Positions 1 to 5,457 of a stretch of DNA of 17,692 nucleotides are shown piece by piece (the first letter of the stretch is position 1; each line of letters starts with the position of its first letter). A program made the position numbers and the translations under genes. The stretch lies in NCBI GenBank assembly GCA_002424045.1, contig DIPH01000047.1, positions 1-17,692 of the forward strand. The letters run 5' to 3'. The stretch is from Firmicutes bacterium UBA5493 (GTDB lineage: Bacteria; Bacillota; Limnochordia; Darwinibacteriales; Darwinibacteriaceae). The notes beneath the pieces were generated by a model. It was not told the DNA's origin. It saw only the letters and a program-made list of their open reading frames with translations, and searched no databases.

Positions 1-80
1 TCAAGGTTCTTGGGAAATAAATAAGCCTCGAAAGCAAGGCTTTTCGGGTCTGGCACGTGACTTGTTGTGCCCGACGCCTT
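1..80 (-). other. Structured leader RNA, probably of an rRNA operon beyond the window edge
   Basis: This stretch lies downstream of the promoter at 85-113 and continues past the left edge. Read on the minus strand, it can form two stem-loops. The first is a 9-bp stem with one G.A mismatch (GTCGGGCAC / GTGCCAGAC, around 50-77). The second is AAGCCTT / GAGGCTT (23-42, one G.U pair), followed by a T-rich stretch. The last bases on the minus strand, AAGAACCTTGA, resemble the 'CTTTGAAAACTGAA' type of box found in Firmicutes rRNA leaders and spacers, but only the first half is inside the window. In Bacillus subtilis an rRNA operon follows lysS, so the position fits. This is an inference. A short independent RNA ending at the second hairpin is the main alternative. 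Confidence 0.35.
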
Positions 81-84
81 AATC

Positions 85-113
85 AATATACCATCGATCT
101 TGCCCGCAATCAA
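85..113 (-). promoter_or_regulatory. Sigma-70/A type promoter downstream of lysS, likely for an rRNA operon
   Basis: On the minus strand the sequence reads TTGATT (108-113), a 17-nt spacer, then TATATT (85-90). A TG two bases upstream of the -10 makes it an extended -10 promoter. Spacing is optimal; the matches are 4/6 at -35 and 5/6 at -10. Transcription would start near position 78 and run out of the window to the left. A 17-bp palindrome sits directly upstream of the -35 box (119-135). Confidence 0.6.
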
Positions 114-118
114 GATGC

Positions 119-135
119 CGAAATCGTCGATTTCG
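119..135. promoter_or_regulatory. 17-bp perfect palindrome upstream of the left-edge promoter
   Basis: CGAAATCG, one central base (T127), then CGATTTCG: two perfect 8-bp arms. The centre lies about 49 bp upstream of the expected transcription start of the promoter at 85-113, a usual place for an activator or dual-function regulator. It could also be a chance palindrome. The binding protein is unknown. Confidence 0.45.
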
Positions 136-208
136 TCATTTACAGCAACATATCTCTCCATATCGTCCGTTTTCCACTTTTTGCGGTGAAAATTGAATCC
201 TATGCAAA

Positions 209-265
209 GAAAAACCTGCCTGCAATGGCATTCTGCGGAAAGGCGAAGCCAAAGAAGACAGGTTT
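209..265 (-). terminator. Rho-independent terminator of the greA-lysS unit
   Basis: After the lysS stop, the minus strand carries AAACCTGTC (257-265). It pairs with GGCAGGTTT (212-220), giving nine base pairs including one G.U, followed by TTTTTCTTT. The long apical region contains smaller stems, among them GGC-TTC-GCC. The position 16 bases beyond the stop and the T-run support termination. Confidence 0.75.
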
Positions 266-280
266 AGAATCAAATGGTCA

Positions 281-1771
281 TTATGAACGGGGACGCATAT
301 GGGGAAACAGAAGGACGTCACGAATTGATGGTGAATCGGTAAACAGCATAACCATACGATCGATACCGAGGCCAAGACCGCCTGCCGGAGGCATACCGTA
401 CTCTAGAGCGCGAACATAATCCTCATCCATCATATGAGCTTCCTCATCCCCCTTATCACGTTGGGCAACCTGTTGTCTGAAGCGTTGATCTTGATCAATG
501 GGATCATTGAGTTCGGTGAAACCATTGGCCACTTCCCAGGTCACGATAAATGGTTCAAAACGGTCCGTTAAACTTGGATTGTCCTTCTTACGTTTAGCCA
601 AAGGACTGACCTCAACGGGATGGTCCGTAATAAAAATGGGTTGAAGCAAGTTTGGTTCCACAAAAGCGTCAAAGAGCTCGTCAAGGACCTGAGAATAGGA
701 GGCATTAGGCTCAAGCTGCAGCCCCTTCTTTTTGGCTGCCTGTCGAGCTTGACTGTCATCTAGGCCTCGCAAGTCAATGCCAGAATATTCTTTGATGGCA
801 TCCAGCATAGGCTTTCTCGGCCACGGAGGCGTCAAGTCGATCTCCTGCCCTTGGAACACGATTCTTGTAGACCCCACTAGCTCTTGGGCTATATGAGCAT
901 AAATCTCTTCTGTAATCTTCATCATATCGCTGGCGTCGCCGTAAGCCATGTACAGCTCACACATGGTGAACTCAGGATTGTGCTTTGTCGAAATGCCTTC
1001 GTTCCGAAACATCTTGCCAATCTCAAAAACGCGGTCAAAGCCGCCCACAAGCAAACGTTTCAGATACAATTCTGGCGCAATCCGCAAATAAAGATCCATG
1101 TCCAGCGCATTGTGATGGGTAGTAAAGGGACGAGCACTCGCTCCCCCTGCAATCACATGCAGCATAGGGGTTTCGACCTCAATATAACCACGGTCAGTGA
1201 GGAAACTGCGCATGATCTGAATAATCTTGCTCCTTGTTTCAAAGACCTCACGCACACCGGGATTAACTATTAAATCGACATAACGTTGACGATATCGCAG
1301 GTCCACATCCTTTAGCCCGTGCCACTTTTCAGGCAGTGGTCTCAGGGACTTCGATAGGAATTTGAGGTCCAGAACTTCTACACTAATCTCGCCTCGACGG
1401 GTACGAAAAACCTTCCCAGTAATACCCAAAATATCACCGATATCAAGTTTCTGTAGCAAGGCATACCCTTCTTCACCTAGGGTATTAACTCGGAAATACA
1501 GTTGGATCCGGCCTGTGTGATCCACAAGGTCTGCGAAGCTTGCCTTGCCGTGGGTACGCATGGACATGATGCGTCCACAAATCTTTGCTTCTTCGTTTTC
1601 CAAAACGCCAAAGCCGTCAATGATCTCCTGGGCCGTATGAGTGCGTTCAAACTTCTCGCCAAAAGGATCGATACCCAGATCATAGAGGTCTTGCAGCTTA
1701 TCTCGGCGCACTTGCATGAGTTCATTAAGTTCTTCCCTATCGTCAGCATAATCGATGTGTTCCTCGTTCAC
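281..1771 (-). CDS. lysS: Lysine--tRNA ligase (class II LysRS)
   Basis: Attaches lysine to tRNA-Lys in the cytoplasm; class IIb synthetase, normally a homodimer. The 496-residue product has the usual length. An N-terminal OB-fold anticodon-binding domain (about residues 60-145, including KICGRIMSMRTHGKASF) precedes the catalytic core. The core has motif 1 (GYIEVETPML, ~195-204), motif 2 (FRNEGISTKHNPEFT, ~255-269) and motif 3 (GLGLGIDRMVML near residues 465-476). The start is a GTG at 1771, with a strong AGGAGGT seven bases upstream (1779-1785). The gene begins 17 bp after greA ends, so the two are almost certainly co-transcribed from the promoter at 2350-2378. A hairpin terminator follows. 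No T-box is seen. Confidence 0.98.
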   Translation of the reverse strand: MNEEHIDYADDREELNELMQVRRDKLQDLYDLGIDPFGEKFERTHTAQEIIDGFGVLENEEAKICGRIMSMRTHGKASFADLVDHTGRIQLYFRVNTLGEEGYALLQKLDIGDILGITGKVFRTRRGEISVEVLDLKFLSKSLRPLPEKWHGLKDVDLRYRQRYVDLIVNPGVREVFETRSKIIQIMRSFLTDRGYIEVETPMLHVIAGGASARPFTTHHNALDMDLYLRIAPELYLKRLLVGGFDRVFEIGKMFRNEGISTKHNPEFTMCELYMAYGDASDMMKITEEIYAHIAQELVGSTRIVFQGQEIDLTPPWPRKPMLDAIKEYSGIDLRGLDDSQARQAAKKKGLQLEPNASYSQVLDELFDAFVEPNLLQPIFITDHPVEVSPLAKRKKDNPSLTDRFEPFIVTWEVANGFTELNDPIDQDQRFRQQVAQRDKGDEEAHMMDEDYVRALEYGMPPAGGLGLGIDRMVMLFTDSPSIRDVLLFPHMRPRS

Positions 1772-1788
1772 CGTGCTTACCTCCTGTT

Positions 1789-2268
1789 TTATCTGGCAAC
1801 CTTTAAAATCTCGTATTGCAGAGTTCCGTCCAAAACCTCTACCTCTACAATCGTCCCACTGGATTTCCCCATAATGGCCTGCCCTACAGGGGACTCATTG
1901 CTAATCTTACATTCTGCAGGGTCTGCTTCGGCCGAACCAACTAAACGGTACTCAAAGACATCCGATGTCTCTAAATCTTTCAATGTAATCGTCTTACCTA
2001 GCGCGACCACTGTTTCATCCTGATCGTCATCGTCCTCGATGAGACGTGCATTTCGCAAGAGCTTTTCAAGCGTCAGGATTCTTCCTTCAATGAAAGCCTG
2101 TTCGTTCTTGGCGTCATCGTACTCAGAGTTCTCCGAAATGTCCCCGAAATCTAGCGCAGCACTAATTCGTTCCGCTACTTCTCGTCTCTTGACGCTCTTC
2201 AATGTATCCAATTCAGTCTCTAACTTTTTCAAACCCTCCGGCGTTAGCAATACTTCTTTGTCAACCAT
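1789..2268 (-). CDS. greA: Transcription elongation factor GreA
   Basis: Binds the secondary channel of RNA polymerase and stimulates cleavage of backtracked RNA. The product is 159 residues, standard for GreA. It has an N-terminal coiled coil (about residues 1-75), whose tip carries the acidic loop GDISENSEY that places Asp and Glu at the polymerase active site. A C-terminal FKBP-like domain follows (about 80-158, ending SPVGQAIMG..VLDGTLQYEI). An in-frame ATG lies 48 bp further upstream, but the ATG at 2268 is preferred. It has AAAGGAG nine bases upstream and begins MVDKEVLLTPEG, as is typical of the family. It is the first gene of the greA-lysS unit and has an exact-consensus promoter. Confidence 0.97.
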   Translation of the reverse strand: MVDKEVLLTPEGLKKLETELDTLKSVKRREVAERISAALDFGDISENSEYDDAKNEQAFIEGRILTLEKLLRNARLIEDDDDQDETVVALGKTITLKDLETSDVFEYRLVGSAEADPAECKISNESPVGQAIMGKSSGTIVEVEVLDGTLQYEILKVAR

Positions 2269-2349
2269 ACTCTCAGTCTCCTTTATAGTCCGCATTTCAC
2301 GCAAGGGTGTAGACACTAACTTAAATAGATCTTTCTCAATGCTCCATCT

Positions 2350-2378
2350 ATTATAAGTAACAAAAAAAGGGATGTCAA
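2350..2378 (-). promoter_or_regulatory. Exact-consensus sigma-A promoter of greA-lysS
   Basis: On the minus strand, TTGACA (2373-2378) is followed by exactly 17 bases and then TATAAT (2350-2355). Both hexamers and the spacing match the consensus perfectly. The spacer contains a T7 run. Transcription should start near 2343, giving a leader of about 75 nt before greA. A small inverted repeat (GACAA-TCCC-TTGTC, 2385-2398) lies just upstream of the -35 box. Confidence 0.9.
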
Positions 2379-2406
2379 GAATGAGACAATCCCTTGTCGT
2401 TAAAGG

Positions 2407-2466
2407 CTAATCCACAACTCTACCATCTATGATGGGATAGCCATTGAAGACCATGATTTCTTCCAT
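2407..2466 (-). other. Possible 19-codon short ORF upstream of greA
   Basis: An ATG-to-TAG frame encodes MEEIMVFNGYPIIDGRVVD on the minus strand, between the quinate-dehydrogenase-like gene and the greA promoter. It has no convincing Shine-Dalgarno sequence, and an in-frame TAA lies just upstream. The composition looks protein-like, but that can happen by chance. It may be a leftover of a decayed gene or nothing at all. Apart from this and the hairpin at 2529-2554, I see nothing in 2379-2558. Confidence 0.15.
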
Positions 2467-2528
2467 AGGTTAATTTGGCAACTACCACGAGTCTTTACTG
2501 CGTTCTACCAAACGGAACACAGCAGAAC

Positions 2529-2554
2529 TTGGGGGTGATAGCAATCAACCCCAA
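2529..2554 (-). terminator. Hairpin after the quinate-dehydrogenase-like gene, terminator-like without a T-run
   Basis: Just beyond the stop codon at 2559, two 11-base arms (2529-2539 and 2544-2554) pair with one mismatch around the loop TGCT. On the minus strand they read TTGGGGTTGAT and ATCACCCCCAA. The bases that follow are mixed (GTTCTGCTG), so it is not a canonical intrinsic terminator. It may stabilise the 3' end or act with Rho. Confidence 0.5.
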
Positions 2555-2558
2555 AGGT

Positions 2559-3488
2559 TCATGGCCCCATCGTCACAGCTCCATCGAGCATCTCCCGGCG
2601 AGGCACAAAACCAATCTTATCGAGCATTCGGTTATAATCTTCAGGCGTGATCTCAGCCAAAGGCTTGTTCAAAAGAGCCACCAAGAGGGCTTCCATGACA
2701 TTCGTTCCAAAAGACCTACCCTCAATATTGGGAGTGGTGGTAATCAGTTCCCGGACATGGCGTTGTCTCAAGAACTCCACATCTCCAGGGGTGATGGTAT
2801 TCGTGATGAGCGTCTTACCGGTTAGATCGTCGGGCATATACTTGCGGATCATGTGGTAGTCACCGGCAATAACATCCGCCCAGGCATAATACTTGGTATA
2901 CTTATTTTTGTCTGGAGACTCTTCCTGCTTGGAGCCAGTGGGGTACAGCCAGGTAAAGGGCAGTTGGACCGCAAGGGGGGCTAGCACTGAGATCACTGCC
3001 TGTAAGATATTAAGCCTATAGATGGGCAAGGAGATTCCCAAAGCAAACATGACATCCCCGTATAATACCTCGCTCCCCGTATCCTGGAGCGCCTGGGCCA
3101 TGCCAAAACGGTCCACCGCGCATGTAAGGAGGACATTCTTACCCTTGAACATTCCAGGGCTCGCCTTGGCTAAGTCTTCAATAGCCCTGCGTTCGAGGGT
3201 ATTCTTCAATCCAGAACCATCCACCATAGGCGTAACCTGCGCGGCTCTGGCAATCTGCTTAGCTTCCCGTAGAATATAGCGTCTCTTGCCACCGTATAGA
3301 TACAAATCGATGCCGCCCATGCCAAAAGCCGCTACCTTGCCGTCGAGCTCCCTAATAAGGGCGATAGCCTTTTGCATATCACCATCGGTGCCAATTCTCT
3401 CAATGGAGAATTCTTCGCCGCACACAGTCACTACTGCCTTGCTGTCCCTTTGAGACGAGCCTATACTAACACTCACTATCCGCCTCAT
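2559..3488 (-). CDS. Conserved protein of the family often annotated 'quinate 5-dehydrogenase'
   Basis: A 309-residue cytoplasmic protein. I recognise it as the Firmicutes family that databases commonly name quinate 5-dehydrogenase, starting with a conserved RIVSVSIGSSQRDSK segment and IERIGTDGD. I know of no direct proof of that activity. Other visible motifs are KVAAFGMGGIDLYL (~51-64), then GKNVLLTCAVDRFGMAQAL (~116-134) followed by an acidic strand end (YGDVMFALG). The latter resembles a Rossmann-type nucleotide-binding unit. A third is TTTPNIEGRSFGTNVMEAL in the C-terminal third. The ATG at 3488 lies two bases after the stop of the upstream HTH gene, whose last codons supply the ribosome site (AAAGGGGAG). 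The two genes are therefore translationally linked. Function should be treated as unknown. Confidence 0.8.
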   Translation of the reverse strand: MRRIVSVSIGSSQRDSKAVVTVCGEEFSIERIGTDGDMQKAIALIRELDGKVAAFGMGGIDLYLYGGKRRYILREAKQIARAAQVTPMVDGSGLKNTLERRAIEDLAKASPGMFKGKNVLLTCAVDRFGMAQALQDTGSEVLYGDVMFALGISLPIYRLNILQAVISVLAPLAVQLPFTWLYPTGSKQEESPDKNKYTKYYAWADVIAGDYHMIRKYMPDDLTGKTLITNTITPGDVEFLRQRHVRELITTTPNIEGRSFGTNVMEALLVALLNKPLAEITPEDYNRMLDKIGFVPRREMLDGAVTMGP

Positions 3489-3490
3489 CG

Positions 3491-4042
3491 TTACTCCCCT
3501 TTAATCGATGTAATGAGTTCCCTCAACCTCTGGGGGCTTAAGTAATAGTCTTCTTCGATGGGAGACTCCCCAATTACAACACCTACAACCTTATCGCCCA
3601 CAATGGCTTCTGCCAAACGAATGCGCATATCGGAACCAATCATAATGAGATGGTCGTATTCGCTCATTTCTAACATCAACTGCATGAGCCAGTTCAAAAG
3701 ACTCTTTCCATCATGAGACTCTATCATTTCCCAGCGTTCGACGTCAGTCATCAGTAGGGAATAATTCACTCCCAACTCTTCGCAAACACCCGTAAGCTCT
3801 GTGGTGTTTGCTAGAGGAAATCCGATGATGGCGACACTGCCACCTTTACGCACTTCAGCAAGGGTTTCAAGGCGCGATACAAACGATCGATCGCATCCAA
3901 TTCTGTGGGCTACTTCTTGTTGTGATAAGCCCGATACCCTGAGCTGAAAAATGCGATCGACGATCCGATCGAGTTTAACGCGATTTAAAAGCTTATCACC
4001 AACCCGGAAAAAGCCGCCTATACCATCACCGCCAGTGTGCAC
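3491..4042 (-). CDS. HTH regulator paired with the quinate-dehydrogenase-like gene
   Basis: About 183 residues. A helix-turn-helix of XRE/sigma-like type is clear near residues 39-60 (GLSQQEVAHRIGCDRSFVSR), so DNA binding is likely. The remainder (GSVAIIGFPLANTTEL from ~68, HLIMIGSDMRIRL ~131-143, GVVIGESPIEEDYY ~154-167) looks like an alpha/beta ligand- or partner-binding domain that I cannot name. The start is uncertain. The frame opens at GTG 4042, which lies only about ten bases after the predicted transcription start and has no Shine-Dalgarno. A short leader or a later start is possible; homologues I recall begin near the FRVGDK segment. It is directly followed by the quinate-dehydrogenase-like gene, which it may regulate together with itself. 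Confidence 0.75.
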   Translation of the reverse strand: MHTGGDGIGGFFRVGDKLLNRVKLDRIVDRIFQLRVSGLSQQEVAHRIGCDRSFVSRLETLAEVRKGGSVAIIGFPLANTTELTGVCEELGVNYSLLMTDVERWEMIESHDGKSLLNWLMQLMLEMSEYDHLIMIGSDMRIRLAEAIVGDKVVGVVIGESPIEEDYYLSPQRLRELITSIKGE

Positions 4043-4044
4043 AT

Positions 4045-4056
4045 GTTGTTCACAAC
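4045..4056. promoter_or_regulatory. Short palindrome at the transcription start of the HTH gene, possible operator
   Basis: GTTGT-TC-ACAAC (5-bp arms, two central bases) covers the predicted start site (~4051) of the promoter at 4058-4086. A second small palindrome, TGTGCACA (4036-4043), follows immediately. The position would suit autorepression by the HTH protein encoded directly downstream; this is inference. Confidence 0.35.
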
Positions 4057-4057
4057 T

Positions 4058-4086
4058 ATTATATCATGGAAAATACCAACCTACAA
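4058..4086 (-). promoter_or_regulatory. Promoter of the HTH / quinate-dehydrogenase-like pair
   Basis: On the minus strand, a perfect TATAAT (4058-4063) is preceded by TG at the extended -10 position. TTGTAG stands 17 bases upstream (4081-4086; weak, 3/6). The -35 hexamer consists of the last Leu codon and the stop codon of the dihydrouridine synthase gene, so the promoter is tucked into the end of the preceding gene. Confidence 0.65.
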
Positions 4087-5010
4087 CAAATCTTTCAACA
4101 CCATCTCCATAGCACTTGCCGTGGTTGTAGTGTTAATCAACCGTCTCGCTTCGGCAGAATAGGGAACCCCCTTGAGGTACCAAGCCAAATGTGGACGCAT
4201 TTCACGGACGGCCCGCGATTCACCGTCATAGTCTACTTTCATGCGCAGGTGCCGAATTGCAAGGGCAATTCGCTCCTCTAAGGATGGGTCGGGGAGAATA
4301 ACACCACGGTTCAAATACGCTTTCACCTGCCCAAAAATCCATGGATTTCCTTGGGACCCACGGCCAATGGCCAGGTGGTCACAATTGGTCTTGTCGAGAA
4401 GATCCCGGGCATCAGCATGGGAGAAAACGTCTCCATTCCCCACGATGGGAATCCCACATGCAGCCTTCACTTCCCTAATCCACTCCCAATTAGCCTGGCC
4501 GGAATAGAATTGTTCCCGTGTGCGGCCGTGGATCGTAATCCAGTGCACTCCTGCATCTTGGAGACGCCTGGCAACCTCAACACAGTTAATACTATCTTTG
4601 TCCCATCCTAGACGGATTTTCGCTGTGACAGGAACCCGCACAGCCTCTACCACCGCTGCAGCAATTTTACCAAGCAGTTTGACCTCCTTCATCAGGGCTG
4701 CACCGTCGCCATTCTTCACGATTTTCGGAGTGGGGCAACCGAAGTTTAAGTCGATCATCTCAGGCTCTGCCGTGTCACATACGATCTTGGCGGCCTCGGA
4801 GCAAACCTTGGGATCGTGACCAAAGATCTGAATAGCAGAAGGTCGCTCAAGATCGTCCAAGGCCAGCATTCTTAGGGTCTTTCGGTTATCATAAATAAGA
4901 GCCTGGGCCGATACCATTTCACTGACAACTAAATCTGCACCATATTCACGGGCCAAGATGCGAAATGGCAAATCGGTTACACCGGCCATGGGGGCTAAAA
5001 ACACTCCCAT
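4081..5010 (-). CDS. dusB: tRNA-dihydrouridine synthase (DusB-like)
   Basis: Flavoenzyme that reduces uridines in the D-loop of tRNA to dihydrouridine using FMN and NAD(P)H. The 309-residue product has the FMN-binding LAPMAGVTDLPFR (~5-17), the catalytic-cysteine motif NFGCPTPKIVKNGDGAALM, the TIM-barrel strand KIRLGWD, HGRTREQFYSG and the phosphate-binding GNGDVFS / IGRGSQGNPWIF. A C-terminal helical domain follows (REMRPHLAWYLKG). The reading frame extends 12 codons further upstream, but the ATG at 5010 is chosen: AGGGAGGT stands seven bases before it, and family members begin close to this MGVFLAPMAG. The assignment to the DusB subgroup is by overall similarity. No clear promoter is seen; the leader holds three regular hairpins, so transcription may come from rpmE read-through. 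Confidence 0.94.
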   Translation of the reverse strand: MGVFLAPMAGVTDLPFRILAREYGADLVVSEMVSAQALIYDNRKTLRMLALDDLERPSAIQIFGHDPKVCSEAAKIVCDTAEPEMIDLNFGCPTPKIVKNGDGAALMKEVKLLGKIAAAVVEAVRVPVTAKIRLGWDKDSINCVEVARRLQDAGVHWITIHGRTREQFYSGQANWEWIREVKAACGIPIVGNGDVFSHADARDLLDKTNCDHLAIGRGSQGNPWIFGQVKAYLNRGVILPDPSLEERIALAIRHLRMKVDYDGESRAVREMRPHLAWYLKGVPYSAEARRLINTTTTASAMEMVLKDLL

Positions 5011-5022
5011 CAAAGAACCTCC

Positions 5023-5113
5023 CTCGACTGTTGATTGCAACAGCAATCCGATGAATACTTACGTATTCATCTCGGAGTTTCGAGTTTCGTTCACGAAACA
5101 TTTCACGAAACAT
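5023..5113. repeat. Leader of dusB: three evenly spaced perfect hairpins plus a tandem 12-mer
   Basis: Three perfect inverted repeats, each with a 4-nt loop, lie in a row: GATTGC-AACA-GCAATC (5023-5038), ATGAATAC-TTAC-GTATTCAT (5051-5070) and GTTTCG-TTCA-CGAAAC (5084-5099). Their centres are 30 and 31 bp apart. An exact tandem duplication of TTCACGAAACAT (5090-5101 and 5102-5113) and a tandem GAGTTTC (5075-5088) overlap the third. The block fills the gap between the rpmE terminator and dusB. Its role is unknown. Confidence 0.7.
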
Positions 5114-5114
5114 C

Positions 5115-5144
5115 CAAAAAAAAAGGCGGGGGTTCCCCTGCCTT
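5115..5144 (-). terminator. Strong rho-independent terminator of rpmE
   Basis: On the minus strand, AAGGCAGGGG and CCCCCGCCTT (5123-5144) pair over ten positions with one A.C mismatch. They close a very tight loop and are followed by a run of nine T. It starts 14 bases beyond the rpmE stop. Confidence 0.92.
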
Positions 5145-5158
5145 CTGCAATCGTACGA

Positions 5159-5371
5159 TTATTTCTCTTCCTTCATATTGTACTTCTTCAGGAACCGTTC
5201 TACCCGACCACCTGTACTGCTCAAGGTCTGCCGTTGACCAGTATAGAAGGGGTGACATTTGGAACATACTTCCACTTTAATTTGATTCTTAGTGGACCCA
5301 GTCTCAAAAGTCTCTCCACAGGAACAGGTCACAACGCACTTCGCATACTTTGGATGTATATCAGCTTTCAT
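5159..5371 (-). CDS. rpmE: 50S ribosomal protein L31 (bL31, zinc-binding type)
   Basis: Small ribosomal protein bridging the subunits near the central protuberance. The 70-residue product begins MKADIHPKY and has the four conserved cysteines of the zinc-containing form, CSCG plus CSKC with one more upstream (CVVTCSCG), followed by HPFYTGQ and GRVERFLKKY. Of the two L31 types this is the zinc-replete one. The frame runs 15 codons further upstream, but the ATG at 5371 is the family start and has GAGGTGA upstream. It has its own promoter (5415-5444) and terminator (5115-5144), so it is probably expressed independently. Its place next to rho is typical of Firmicutes. Confidence 0.97.
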   Translation of the reverse strand: MKADIHPKYAKCVVTCSCGETFETGSTKNQIKVEVCSKCHPFYTGQRQTLSSTGGRVERFLKKYNMKEEK

Positions 5372-5414
5372 GTTCTCATTCACCTCACTAACTTTACTGG
5401 CTGAACCACAAAAC

Positions 5415-5444
5415 ATTATAACACAGTCTAGTTACTCTTGGCAA
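5415..5444 (-). promoter_or_regulatory. Promoter of rpmE
   Basis: On the minus strand, TTGCCA (5439-5444), an 18-nt spacer and a perfect TATAAT (5415-5420). TG one base before the -10 makes it an extended -10 promoter. It lies between the stop of the M23 peptidase gene and rpmE, giving a leader of roughly 40 nt. Confidence 0.8.
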
Positions 5445-5457
5445 TCAACAACCCAAC

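Noticed and set aside
57..419. Plus-strand open frame of 120 codons near the left edge
   Set aside because: It overlaps the minus-strand promoter and terminator region and the 3' end of lysS, has no ribosome site, and its protein resembles nothing recognisable. The other plus-strand frames in the window likewise lie opposite well-identified genes.
5011..5046. Upstream ATG for dusB giving 12 extra residues
   Set aside because: The extra codons include the Shine-Dalgarno sequence of the ATG at 5010 and match no family N-terminus. The same reasoning removes the N-terminal extensions of greA, rpmE, the M23 peptidase and the secreted protein.
5075..5113. Tandem repeats before dusB as a CRISPR fragment
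   Set aside because: The 12-mer copies abut with no spacer, the units are far too short, and there are no cas genes.
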